From NCBI GenBank assembly GCA_947501625.1, contig CANMWN010000001.1, forward strand, positions 879,319 through 943,318: a DNA stretch of 64,000 bases, in the 5' to 3' direction. Position 1 is the stretch's first letter; every line of letters starts with the position of its first letter. Below, in pieces: positions 36,913 through 45,522 of this stretch. The DNA comes from an uncultured Flavobacteriaceae bacterium (GTDB lineage Bacteria > Bacteroidota > Bacteroidia > Flavobacteriales > Flavobacteriaceae). The notes below the pieces were generated by a model, which was not told where the DNA came from, did not search any database, and saw only the letters and a list, made by a program, of their open reading frames with translations. A program made the position numbers and the translations under genes.

Positions 36913-37326
36913 TTAATGAGAGAAAGTGGAATCATCTTCTTTAAAACTTTTAAACTCAAACATATAATTGTTAGGGTCTTTAATAAAAAAAGAAAGGTGT
37001 TCTCCTTTTTTATCTTTCAAAAAAGTAGATTGAGTAACCAAATTTAAATCTAGTTCATTTAATCTTGAATAAATTTCTCCCCAAGTTTTAATCTCTACAA
37101 TGATTCCGAAATGAAAAGAGGGTAAAATCTTGCCTTCAAAAACATAATTAGGATTATTAAAATCAAATTTTCCTGCTTTAATAAATGTTATTTGGTGATT
37201 GTAAAGGTTTATATCAAACCAATTTTCAGCTTGCCTGCCAATAGTTGCACCAATATCATTAATATAAAACTTCTTTGTTGATTCAATATCAACACACGGT
37301 AGTGATAAATGAAATAATGTTTTCAT
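36913..37326 (-). CDS. VOC (glyoxalase-like) superfamily protein
   Basis: A 137-residue protein with the VOC pattern: FHLSLPCVDIESTKKFYIND at the start, then HFGIIVEIKTWGEIYSRL in the middle and FIKDPNNYMFEFKSF near the end, the last carrying the usual metal-ligand glutamate position. Substrate unknown; glyoxalase, dioxygenase and resistance proteins share the fold. It lies three bases after an upstream small gene, in a likely three-gene operon. Confidence 0.82.
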   Translation of the reverse strand: MKTLFHLSLPCVDIESTKKFYINDIGATIGRQAENWFDINLYNHQITFIKAGKFDFNNPNYVFEGKILPSFHFGIIVEIKTWGEIYSRLNELDLNLVTQSTFLKDKKGEHLSFFIKDPNNYMFEFKSFKEDDSTFSH

Positions 37327-37329
37327 AAC

Positions 37330-37560
37330 CTAAATTAATTTTAAACTTTCTACTCTATAAATAACCATATCTTGATCCAAATCATCATATTCTTCAGAAA
37401 AACGAAGTTCAAATTTTTTTCCAATAAGTGAAGAATCATTTTTTAAATCAAATTTTGATAAAACTCTTTGATGCACTTCTTCAAAAACAAAATCATTTCC
37501 ATTTTCAAAAGTGAAAGTATAGTAGCCTTGACTGTATAATTTAAAAGTTACAATATCCAT
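37330..37560 (-). CDS. Conserved small hypothetical protein
   Basis: A 76-residue protein of unknown family, beta-rich and acidic, with FTFENGNDFVFEEVHQRVL and a C-terminal MVIYRVESLKLI. No signal peptide. It sits between the acidic 98-residue gene (21 bases upstream) and the VOC gene (3 bases downstream), so the three are probably one transcript. Confidence 0.6.
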   Translation of the reverse strand: MDIVTFKLYSQGYYTFTFENGNDFVFEEVHQRVLSKFDLKNDSSLIGKKFELRFSEEYDDLDQDMVIYRVESLKLI

Positions 37561-37581
37561 TTTTTTAAATATTTATTATTA

Positions 37582-37878
37582 CTAAAAATCATCTTCATCT
37601 ATTTCCTCTTCCAAATCAATATCATCATTTTCTTCTACTTCATCTTCTTCTATATCATCATCTTCGGTATGGTTTTCCATGGCTTCAACCAATCGAACTC
37701 CAACTTTTACAAGATATACTACTTGATCAGTTTTAATTTCAATGGCTTCAACAATTACATTCTTGGCATTTTTGAATGTAATAATATCTTCACGATCATA
37801 TCCATCAGGATATTTTTCAACAATAAGATCTAAGATTTCATTGTTTAGTTTTTTATAGTCAACAATTATTCGTTTCAT
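37582..37878 (-). CDS. Small hypothetical protein with acidic tail
   Basis: A 98-residue protein. A basic ordered N-terminus (MKRIIVDYKKLNNEILDLI) leads to a small alpha/beta region, then from about residue 70 a run of almost only Asp and Glu. Acidic tails of this kind are often seen in nucleic-acid- or basic-protein-interacting factors; the function is unknown. It heads the operon containing the 76-residue and VOC genes. Confidence 0.65.
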   Translation of the reverse strand: MKRIIVDYKKLNNEILDLIVEKYPDGYDREDIITFKNAKNVIVEAIEIKTDQVVYLVKVGVRLVEAMENHTEDDDIEEDEVEENDDIDLEEEIDEDDF

Positions 37879-38288
37879 TTATAGATAAGATTAAAAGTTT
37901 TTTGAAATTTGATAATAAAGGGAAAGCACAATTATTTATTGTGTAAAGAAAGGTATTCAATAGTACGGAAGTTAGCTCTAAATTTCGGTTCCTTATACCA
38001 TAAGTTGCTTTTGAATATGACTTCCTAATTTTCAAAAACCCGAACATATAAACACAATTCATAATGCTCAGCTAAAAGTTTAAATTAAACTTTAGTTATT
38101 ACAAATGAAATAAAAAAAACAATACAAAAAATATTTTTATAAAAAATATTGAAAATAACCATACACTAAAAATGCAAAATTTTATATAAAAGTGAGAATT
38201 CATTAATACATTTTAATAATGCAAGTTGCCAAATCATAAACATATGTTAATGTTTGTTGTTTTTCATTATATTAAAAATATAAATAAG
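37879..38288. other. Intergenic stretch, no clear feature
   Basis: Very AT-rich, with scattered short palindromes and no supported gene. An ORF of 67 codons on the minus strand has no family look or initiation signal and is discounted. It probably contains the minus-strand promoter of the 98-residue gene. The candidate small RNA begins at its right end. Confidence 0.6.
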
Positions 38289-38318
38289 TTGGATGTAATA
38301 AAAAATATTGTATATTAG
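38289..38318 (+). promoter_or_regulatory. Promoter of a candidate small RNA
   Basis: TTG at 38289-38291, 19 bases, then TATATTAG at 38311-38318, one mismatch to TAnnTTTG at ideal spacing. No ORF follows. Confidence 0.6.
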
Positions 38319-38323
38319 CACCT

Positions 38324-38391
38324 GTAGGTGTTAAAACCTACTTTCTTTTTCATAGCAATTTTCCCACTTAAGAGATTAAGTGGGTTTTTTT
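38324..38391 (+). ncRNA. Candidate small RNA, about 68 nt
   Basis: A complete-looking transcription unit with no ORF. A promoter ends at 38318, and the predicted 5' end opens with hairpin GTAGGT/ACCTAC (38324-38329 and 38336-38341, loop GTTAAA). A pyrimidine-rich unpaired stretch follows (TTTCTTTTTCATAGCAATTT), then a terminator hairpin and T-run. The hairpin-linker-terminator layout is typical of trans-acting regulators, but a target is not identifiable here. Convergent with lepA. Confidence 0.55.
38363..38391 (+). terminator. Rho-independent terminator of the candidate small RNA
   Basis: CCCACTTA and TAAGTGGG pair around AGAGAT and are followed by seven T. The other strand has no T-run, so it does not serve lepA. 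Confidence 0.85.
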
Positions 38392-38418
38392 ATGCTCAAT
38401 TTTTAGTAAATAATTTGC

Positions 38419-40215
38419 TTAATCGTTCAGTTTAAGAACAGCCATAAATGCTTGTTGAGGAATTTCAACATTTCCAACTTGACGCATTCTTTTCTTTCCT
38501 TTTTTCTGCTTTTCAAGAAGTTTACGTTTACGTGAAATATCACCACCGTAACATTTGGCAGTAACATCTTTTCTAAGTGCTTTTACCGTTTCTCTAGAAA
38601 TAATTTTTGAACCAATTGCTGATTGTATAGGGATATCAAATTGTTGACGAGGAATTAACTCCTTTAATTTTTCACACATTTTACGACCTATTTGTTGTGC
38701 ATTATCAGTATGAATTAATGCAGAAAGTGCATCAACAGACTGTCCATTAAGAAGTATGTCTAAACGAACTAATTTAGAAACCCTCATTCCTATAGGTGAG
38801 TAGTCAAAAGAAGCATAACCTTTAGAAACTGTTTTTAAACGGTCATAAAAGTCAAATACGATTTCTGCTAGCGGCATATCAAAAGATAATTCTACACGCT
38901 CAGGAGTTAAATAAGTTTGATTGGTAATCATTCCTCTCTTTTCAATACATAACGACATTACATTTCCAACAAAATCTGCTTTGGTAATAATTGACGCTTT
39001 AATATATGGTTCTTCAATCCTATTAATTGTAGAAGGGTCAGGTAAATCTGATGGGTTATTTAAAATAAAAGCATCATCAGGATTTTTATTGGTAAATGCA
39101 TGATAAGAAACGTTTGGTACAGTAGTTATTACCGTCATATTAAACTCACGCTCCAATCGTTCTTGAATAATTTCCATATGCAGCATTCCTAAGAATCCAC
39201 AACGGAAACCAAAACCTAATGCTGCAGAACTTTCAGGCTGAAAAACTAAGGAAGCATCGTTTAATTGCAGTTTTTCCATCGAGTTTCTTAACTCTTCATA
39301 ATCTTCTGTATCTACAGGATAAATACCAGCAAAAACCATTGGTTTTACATCTTCAAATCCTTCGACAATATTTGATGTTGGTAGAGCAGCATCAGTAATG
39401 GTATCACCAACTTTTACTTCTTTAGCAGTTTTAATACCTGTAATTAAATAGCCAACATCACCTGTTTTAACTGATTTTTTTACAACTTGTTCTAACTTTA
39501 AAGTTCCAACTTCATCAGCAAAATATTCTTGATCGGTTGCAACAAACTTTATTTTTTGACCTTTTTTTATCTCACCATTAAATACTCTAAAATATGTTTC
39601 TATACCTCTAAAAGTATTGTAAACAGAATCGAATATTAAGGCTTGTAATGGAGCATTTGGATCTCCCTTTGGTGCCGGAATACGTTCAATAATTGCTTGT
39701 AAAATATTATCTACTCCAAAACCTGTTTTACCACTAGCGTGAATTACTTCTTCTGCATCGCAACCTAATAATTCTACTATATCGTCGGTAACTTCTTCTG
39801 GATTTGCACTAGGCAAGTCAACTTTGTTTAAAACAGGGATTATTTCTAAATCATTTTCTAATGCAAGGTATAAATTAGAAATAGTTTGTGCTTGAATACT
39901 TTGCGCGGCATCAACAATTAATAACGCACCTTCACAAGCGGCAATAGATCTAGAGACCTCGTAAGAAAAATCTACGTGTCCAGGAGTGTCAATCAAGTTT
40001 AAAATATATTCTTGTCCTTGGTAGGTATATTCCATTTGGATGGCATGTGACTTTATGGTGATTCCACGTTCACGTTCCAAGTCCATATTATCTAATAATT
40101 GATCTTGTTTTTCTCTATCAGATACTGATCCAGTATAATCTAATAGTCTATCGGCAAGTGTACTCTTACCATGATCAATATGTGCAATTATGCAAAAATT
40201 TCTAATGTGCTTCAT
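38419..40215 (-). CDS. lepA: Elongation factor 4 (LepA)
   Basis: A 598-residue translational GTPase that can back-translocate ribosomes. G1 AHIDHGKST is at residues 11-19, with G3 [13 protein letters not shown]4 NKVDLP, and the EF4-specific C-terminal region ending in the basic [20 protein letters not shown]. Length and domain order are standard. It is monocistronic here, flanked by the small-RNA unit and a divergent T9SS gene. Confidence 0.97.
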   Translation of the reverse strand: MKHIRNFCIIAHIDHGKSTLADRLLDYTGSVSDREKQDQLLDNMDLERERGITIKSHAIQMEYTYQGQEYILNLIDTPGHVDFSYEVSRSIAACEGALLIVDAAQSIQAQTISNLYLALENDLEIIPVLNKVDLPSANPEEVTDDIVELLGCDAEEVIHASGKTGFGVDNILQAIIERIPAPKGDPNAPLQALIFDSVYNTFRGIETYFRVFNGEIKKGQKIKFVATDQEYFADEVGTLKLEQVVKKSVKTGDVGYLITGIKTAKEVKVGDTITDAALPTSNIVEGFEDVKPMVFAGIYPVDTEDYEELRNSMEKLQLNDASLVFQPESSAALGFGFRCGFLGMLHMEIIQERLEREFNMTVITTVPNVSYHAFTNKNPDDAFILNNPSDLPDPSTINRIEEPYIKASIITKADFVGNVMSLCIEKRGMITNQTYLTPERVELSFDMPLAEIVFDFYDRLKTVSKGYASFDYSPIGMRVSKLVRLDILLNGQSVDALSALIHTDNAQQIGRKMCEKLKELIPRQQFDIPIQSAIGSKIISRETVKALRKDVTAKCYGGDISRKRKLLEKQKKGKKRMRQVGNVEIPQQAFMAVLKLND

Positions 40216-40324
40216 TCTATAAATAGTCCTTCTGTCAAGATTGCAAATATATAGGTTTTCTATCTTATTATTGTTTTAATGTAGAAATCTATTGTCAATA
40301 TATTTATTTGCTTGTGATTAAGCA

Positions 40325-40353
40325 TTGTAAATCCAATTTTTGGACTAAATTTG
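40325..40353 (+). promoter_or_regulatory. Promoter of the T9SS cargo gene
   Basis: TTG at 40325-40327, 18 bases, then TAAATTTG at 40346-40353, an exact -7 match 20 bases before ATG 40374. Confidence 0.6.
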
Positions 40354-40373
40354 TTGATAAATAAATGCTAAAA

Positions 40374-41498
40374 ATGAAAAAAATAATATTTATAATCGGT
40401 CTTATTTGTATCATGACTATCTCGTCTTTTGGACAAATTAATTCTAGTTCTATCATAGAAGAGTTTGATTTGCCTACAACTGTAAGTGAAACTTCTGGAC
40501 TCATTTATTTTAACGACAAAATGATTACTCATAATGATTCTGGTGGAGCAAATGAATTGTATGAAATAGATTTAACAAGCGAAACTATTACAAGAACTAT
40601 TGCAATTACCAATGCTACTAATGTTGATTGGGAGGATATTGCACAAGATGATACGAGCATTTATATTGCTGACATTGGAAATAATTATGGTAACAGAACC
40701 AATTTGGTTATTTATAAAATAAGTAAGGCAGACTATTTGGCTTCGACGTCAGTAACGGCTGAAATTATTGAAATAAGTTATTCTGACCAATCAGACTTTA
40801 CATCAAACCTTAATAATAATGAATGGGACGCAGAATCTCTAACATCATACAACAGTACAGATTTACTATTATTTAACAAAAACTGGATTGATGGTGTAAC
40901 TAAAGCTTATGTTGTGCCAAAAACTGCTGGTACTTACTCTGTTTCACCAATGACAACTACCTTAAATAGCGGAATAAGAATTACAGGAGGAACCTATAAT
41001 ACTATTTCTGGAAAATTATATTTAATAGGATATAACAGTATATTACAACCATTTGTTTGGGTAAGTGAAAATTTCTCTTCTAATGATATTTTTTCTGGAA
41101 CTAATACTCAAACTCCTCTTTCTTCAGTTGGTTTTGAACAAACAGAAGGAATTGCCTATATAGATGAAAATGAGTATTATGTTTCTTCGGAGTCTATAAC
41201 TTCTCCAATTTCAATAAATGCTAAACTTATTTCTTTTTCTACTAGTGATACTGCTTTAAGTGTTGATGAATATGATCTAAATAATGAATTAGGAATCTAT
41301 CCCAACCCAACCCAAGATTATATTAATGTAACAAGCGACAATATAAATTTACTTTCATTATACGATATGAAGTCAACTTTATTACTTGATACTACTGAAT
41401 CTAAATTGGATATAAGTAAACTAAGAAATGGTATTTATTTTCTCAGGATTGATTTTAAGGGTAAACCTTCAAAAATTAAGAAAGTTATCAAAATTTAG
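40374..41498 (+). CDS. T9SS-exported protein with type A sorting domain
   Basis: A 374-residue protein secreted across both membranes. The signal peptide is MKKIIFIIGLICIMTISSFG from ATG 40374; the upstream ATG at 40365 adds three residues and is less likely. A beta-propeller-like body follows (repeated TSETSGLIYFNDKMITHNDS-like strands). The C-terminal 75 residues are a type IX sorting domain with GIYPNPTQDYINV, LRNGIYFLRI and a final basic KKVIKI. Its biological role is unknown. Confidence 0.85.
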   Translation: MKKIIFIIGLICIMTISSFGQINSSSIIEEFDLPTTVSETSGLIYFNDKMITHNDSGGANELYEIDLTSETITRTIAITNATNVDWEDIAQDDTSIYIADIGNNYGNRTNLVIYKISKADYLASTSVTAEIIEISYSDQSDFTSNLNNNEWDAESLTSYNSTDLLLFNKNWIDGVTKAYVVPKTAGTYSVSPMTTTLNSGIRITGGTYNTISGKLYLIGYNSILQPFVWVSENFSSNDIFSGTNTQTPLSSVGFEQTEGIAYIDENEYYVSSESITSPISINAKLISFSTSDTALSVDEYDLNNELGIYPNPTQDYINVTSDNINLLSLYDMKSTLLLDTTESKLDISKLRNGIYFLRIDFKGKPSKIKKVIKI

Positions 41499-42622
41499 TC
41501 TTGCCATTCTGCAATAAAAAGATTGGTATCACGTCCGCCACCATTATTCCTATTGGATGAGAAAATTAACTTTTTACCATCATTGGAAAATACCGGAAAC
41601 GCATTAAATGACTCACCATAAGTTATTCTTTCTAAGTTTTTACCATCAATATCGATCATATATAAATCGAACGGAAATCCTCGAGGACTATTAAAGTTTG
41701 AAGAAAAAATAATCTTTTTTCCCGAAGGATGAAAAAACGGACTCCAATTGGCATTACCAAGTTTAGTTAACTGTCTTAATTCAGTACCATCAGCATTACA
41801 AATATATAATTCCATATTGGTAGGTTGAACCAATCCTTGGGCTAATAAATCCTTATATTCTTTTATTTCTTCTTCAGTTTTTGGTCTAGATGAACGGAAG
41901 ATAAGTTTTGTCCCATCTGGAGAGAAAAAAGCACCACCGTCATAACCCAATTCATTTGTAATTTGTTTTACATCGCTTCCATCAATATTCATGGTATATA
42001 ATTCCAAATCTCCACTACGAGTTGAAGTAAAAACTATTTTATCTCCTTTAGGAGAAACTGTAGGTTCTGCATCATATCCTTTTTCATTAGTCAATTGCTT
42101 AACAATATTTCCTTCAAGATCGGCAACAAAAATGTCATAAGAATCATAGATTGGCCATACATATTTTCCATTTTTACGCAATGGTTCTTCTGGACACTCT
42201 TCACCACCAAGATGAGTAGATGAATAAATAATATGTTTATTGTTTGGAAGAAAATAAGAACAAGTCGTTCTTCCTTTTCCAGTACTCAACATTGGAGGTG
42301 TTTTATTTTCAAATGTTTCTCCAACATTCATTAAAAACATTTGATCACAATCTACATCCCATTTTTTATAATTGGATTGAAAGATAATTTGCTGGTCATC
42401 AAAACTCCAATAAGCCTCAGCATTATCACCACCAAAAGTGATTTGTTTTAATGACTTGAAATGTTTTTCTCCTTCAAGGATTAAAGATGTCTCTTGAGTT
42501 GTTTTAACATCTTCTTCTATTGTTTCTTCTTTTTTTTCAGTTTTACAGTTAGAAAAAAGACCAATTGAAAGTATGAATACTAAACTAAGTTTAATGGTTT
42601 TAAAATAATTTTGATGCAACAT
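41495..42622 (-). CDS. TolB-like PD40 beta-propeller lipoprotein
   Basis: A 375-residue lipoprotein with lipobox LFSNC near residue 26 and WD40-like PD40 repeats: GYDAEPTVSPKGDKIVFTS, GYDGGAFFSPDGTKLIFRSS, ANWSPFFHPSGKKIIFSSN, and FNAFPVFSNDGKKLIFSSN. PD40 domains resemble TolB and peptidase S9 propellers and act in envelope protein interactions; a specific partner is not known. Its stop overlaps the T9SS gene's end by four bases in convergent orientation. Divergent from the M28 gene. Confidence 0.87.
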   Translation of the reverse strand: MLHQNYFKTIKLSLVFILSIGLFSNCKTEKKEETIEEDVKTTQETSLILEGEKHFKSLKQITFGGDNAEAYWSFDDQQIIFQSNYKKWDVDCDQMFLMNVGETFENKTPPMLSTGKGRTTCSYFLPNNKHIIYSSTHLGGEECPEEPLRKNGKYVWPIYDSYDIFVADLEGNIVKQLTNEKGYDAEPTVSPKGDKIVFTSTRSGDLELYTMNIDGSDVKQITNELGYDGGAFFSPDGTKLIFRSSRPKTEEEIKEYKDLLAQGLVQPTNMELYICNADGTELRQLTKLGNANWSPFFHPSGKKIIFSSNFNSPRGFPFDLYMIDIDGKNLERITYGESFNAFPVFSNDGKKLIFSSNRNNGGGRDTNLFIAEWQD

Positions 42623-42645
42623 TATATCGTATATAGATTATTAAC

Positions 42646-42653
42646 TAATTTTG
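42646..42653 (+). promoter_or_regulatory. -7 element before the M28 peptidase gene
   Basis: TAATTTTG matches TAnnTTTG, 23 bases before ATG 42677. No -33 at good spacing. Confidence 0.42.
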
Positions 42654-42676
42654 TGCAAAATTAAACAGTTCTAATT

Positions 42677-43894
42677 ATGAAACAATATTTTATATTCATA
42701 TTTTTTATTGCATTGATTTCTTGTAAGCAAGAAAAATTTGATAAAAAAATAAAAGAAGATGTTATTTTTTTAGCCGATGATTCTTTAGAAGGAAGAGGTA
42801 CAGGAACCGAAGGTGAAAAAAAAGCATCAGAATACATTGCCAAAAGGTTTAAAGAATTAGGGATTTCTTCAAAAGGAGATAGTGGTTATTTTCAAGAGTT
42901 TAATTTTATTCCAAAAGTAGGTCCGCATTCAGAGGCAAAATTCCTAGACAAGAAAGAAGATGGTTCAATAACTGGAAGAAATGTTTTAGCATTTATGGAT
43001 AATAAAACTGAAAACACGGTTGTAATTGGAGCGCATTATGATCATTTAGGTTTTGGAAATGAAGGTTCATTGCATAGAGGAGAGAAAGCAGTTCATAACG
43101 GTGCTGATGATAACGCGAGTGGTGTTGCAGTGATGTTAAACTTAGCGGCTAAACTCAAAAATAATAACACGAATAATAATTATTTGTTCATGGCTTTTTC
43201 TGGTGAAGAAATGGGCTTATTGGGATCTAATTATTTTGTAAAAAATCCAACACTAGACGCTAAAAAAATCAATTATATGATTAATATGGATATGGTTGGT
43301 AGATTGAAAGATAGTACACTTGCTGTTTATGGAACTGGTACTTCACCAATTTGGAGTCAAACAATAAATTCTTTGAATGATAATTTCAAGTTGATAGAAA
43401 AAGAGTCTGGAGTTGGACCTTCAGATCACACGTCATTTTATTTAGCCGATATTCCAGTATTACATTTTTTTACAGGTCAACATGAAGATTATCACAAACC
43501 AAGTGATGATGAGGAACTATTGAATTATAACGGAATGTATCAAATTTCAGATTATATTTTTTCAATTATTTCCGATATGGATGATAATGGAAAACTGACA
43601 TTTAGAAAAACCAAGAATGAGTCAGAAAGTGCACCAAGATTTAAAGTTACATTAGGAGTTATTCCTGATTATTTATTTGAAGGAAAAGGAATGCGTATTG
43701 ATGGGGTTTCGGATGATAAACCAGCCCAAAAAGCAGGAATTATCAAAGGTGATGTAGTCGTTAAAATGGGAGATATTCCAATTACTGATATGATGAGTTA
43801 TATGACTGGATTGTCAAAATTTGAAAAAGGTAGTACAACTACTGTAGAAGTATTGAGAGAAAATAAAATTGTAAAACTAAAAGTTACATTTTAG
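42677..43894 (+). CDS. M28 family zinc aminopeptidase with PDZ domain, lipoprotein
   Basis: A 405-residue lipoprotein (lipobox ALISC near residue 16). The M28 zinc site is complete: VVIGAHYDHLGF, GADDNASGVAVM, FSGEEMGLLGS, INMDMVGRL and the final SDHTSFY histidine. A C-terminal PDZ domain (about 315-405) contains GVSDDKPAQKAGIIKGDVVVK. It likely trims peptides in the periplasm. Its stop lies within a palindrome shared with the convergent downstream gene. Confidence 0.93.
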   Translation: MKQYFIFIFFIALISCKQEKFDKKIKEDVIFLADDSLEGRGTGTEGEKKASEYIAKRFKELGISSKGDSGYFQEFNFIPKVGPHSEAKFLDKKEDGSITGRNVLAFMDNKTENTVVIGAHYDHLGFGNEGSLHRGEKAVHNGADDNASGVAVMLNLAAKLKNNNTNNNYLFMAFSGEEMGLLGSNYFVKNPTLDAKKINYMINMDMVGRLKDSTLAVYGTGTSPIWSQTINSLNDNFKLIEKESGVGPSDHTSFYLADIPVLHFFTGQHEDYHKPSDDEELLNYNGMYQISDYIFSIISDMDDNGKLTFRKTKNESESAPRFKVTLGVIPDYLFEGKGMRIDGVSDDKPAQKAGIIKGDVVVKMGDIPITDMMSYMTGLSKFEKGSTTTVEVLRENKIVKLKVTF

Positions 43895-43910
43895 GTTTAT
43901 AAACCTAAAA
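43889..43910. terminator. Perfect palindrome covering both stop codons
   Basis: Two 11-base arms (TTTTAGGTTTA and its complement) meet with no spacer, spanning the M28 stop (43892-43894) and the stop of the convergent lipoprotein gene (43897-43899). Likely a shared bidirectional terminator, although the loop is tight. Confidence 0.55.
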
Positions 43911-44419
43911 TTTTGGCATCAACTCTAAATTTAGTATCAATAGTAATGTCATGGTTTTGGCTAAGAGTTTCATCAGTAGTTGATTGAACTCTTAAAGTAT
44001 AACTATCGGCTTTTATATAATCTTTTAATTCTTGACCATTTGTAACCAATTCTAACATTCTAGAATTATTATTTTCCATATCTACTAAATAGGCTATTTC
44101 TACTTCCTCAACATTTTCTGCGCTAATAAATATGTGTATTTCATTCAAAAAATTGAAATTTCCACTCTCAGGTGAAGTTAAAGTTAATTTTAAAGTTTTT
44201 AATTTAATGCTTTCAATTAAATCTTTTCTAGTATTGTTTTCCTCAAATGTTGTTTCGGATTCAGTAGTAACTTCGGGAGTAAATAGATTGAACGGAGCAT
44301 TAATAATAGTTGTTGATGATACTGTATAGTTAGTTTGATAATCTACATCAAACATAGTTAATTTGTCTAATTCTTTACATGAAACAACTAACAAACAATG
44401 TGGAGACTTTTTTGAACAT
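43897..44419 (-). pseudogene. Hypothetical lipoprotein gene, frameshifted signal peptide
   Basis: The downstream reading frame (to 43897) encodes about 165 residues beginning LLVVSCKELDKLTMFDVDYQ, with no ATG or GTG; only a TTG at 44394, which gives too short a signal. In another frame an ATG at 44419 opens MFKKVSTLFVSCFM and stops. Removing one base near 44390-44394 would join them as MFKKVSTLFLVVSCKELD, a normal lipoprotein start. So a one-base indel disrupts the signal peptide. The rest is intact, mainly beta, with a stretch IKLKTLKLTLTSPESG; function unknown. Confidence 0.6.
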
Positions 44420-44507
44420 CTTTTTTTTTGGGGTAAAAATATAAATTTTTAATAAAGTCAATAAATTTTTTAAAAAATATTGTCAATAAACCAAAATAAT
44501 TAATTCT

Positions 44508-44515
44508 TATTTTTG
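44508..44515 (+). promoter_or_regulatory. -7 element for dusB
   Basis: TATTTTTG matches TAnnTTTG and ends 14 bases before the TTG start codon at 44530. A TTG lies 25 bases upstream, longer than typical. Confidence 0.48.
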
Positions 44516-44529
44516 CAAAAAAAAAGAAA

Positions 44530-45510
44530 TTGGTAAAAATTGGAGATATAGAATTGCCAGATTTTCCATTGTTGCTTGCACCAATGGAAGATGTAAGCGA
44601 TCCACCTTTTAGAGCCTTGTGTAAAGAGCAAGGAGCAGATGTAGTATATACTGAATTTATTTCTTCTGAAGGGTTGATTCGTAATGCTGCTAAGAGTGTT
44701 AAAAAATTAGATATCTACGAGAAAGAACGTCCTGTAGGGATTCAAATTTTTGGGGCAAATCTTGAATCAATGCTTCAAACCATTGATATTGTAGAAAGAT
44801 CAAATCCTGATATTATTGATATTAATTTTGGGTGTCCAGTTAAGAAAGTAGTTTCCAAAGGAGCAGGAGCAGGAATTCTGAAAGATATTTGCTTAATGGA
44901 AAAATTAACTGCCGAAATGGTTAAAAGAACCAATTTGCCTGTGACAGTTAAGACACGTTTAGGTTGGGATCATAATTCTATAAAAATAGTTGAAGTTGCA
45001 GAGCGATTACAAGATGTAGGTTGTAAATCAATTGCTATTCATGGACGTACACGTGCTCAAATGTATAAAGGAGATGCTGATTGGAAGCCAATAGCTGAGG
45101 TTAAAAACAATCAACGAATGCATATTCCAGTTTTTGGAAACGGTGATGTAAATTCGCCAGAAAGAGCCAAAGAAATGCGTGATGATTATGGACTGGATGG
45201 TGCGATGATAGGTAGAGCAAGTATCGGTAATCCTTGGTTTTTCAAACAAGTAAAACATTATTTTAATACAGGAGAACACTTACCGGAAATTACAATTGCT
45301 GAAAGAGTTGAAATGGCAAAAAGACATTTGCAAATGGAGATAGATTGGAAGGAAAGCGAGATGCAAGGAGTTCTTGAGACACGACGTCATTATGCTACTT
45401 ATTTTAAAGGAATACCACATTTTAAAGAATATCGTTTAAAAATGGTAACTTCTAATTCTTCTAAGGAAGTGTTTGATACCTTTGATGAGGTGTTGCATAA
45501 GTTTGGATAG
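44530..45510 (+). CDS. dusB: tRNA-dihydrouridine synthase (DusB-type)
   Basis: A 326-residue flavoenzyme reducing uridines in the tRNA D-loop. The start is a TTG that yields MVKIGDIELPDFPLLLAPME, the family N-terminus; no ATG fits. FMN-site LAPMEDVSDPPFR is near residues 16-28, the active-site cysteine is in INFGCPVKKVVSKGAGAG, and TVKTRLGWD and AIHGRTRAQMY follow. Length is normal. It is preceded by a -7 element and convergent with the permease gene. Confidence 0.93.
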   Translation: MVKIGDIELPDFPLLLAPMEDVSDPPFRALCKEQGADVVYTEFISSEGLIRNAAKSVKKLDIYEKERPVGIQIFGANLESMLQTIDIVERSNPDIIDINFGCPVKKVVSKGAGAGILKDICLMEKLTAEMVKRTNLPVTVKTRLGWDHNSIKIVEVAERLQDVGCKSIAIHGRTRAQMYKGDADWKPIAEVKNNQRMHIPVFGNGDVNSPERAKEMRDDYGLDGAMIGRASIGNPWFFKQVKHYFNTGEHLPEITIAERVEMAKRHLQMEIDWKESEMQGVLETRRHYATYFKGIPHFKEYRLKMVTSNSSKEVFDTFDEVLHKFG

Positions 45511-45522
45511 ATGAGAGAGTTG

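Noticed and set aside
37859..38062. A 67-codon minus-strand ORF in the 38-kb intergenic region
   Set aside because: No family resemblance, it overlaps the start of the acidic small gene and has no initiation signal.
38363..38391. Terminator of lepA
   Set aside because: The T-run lies only on the + strand, opposite to lepA; the hairpin belongs to the candidate small RNA.
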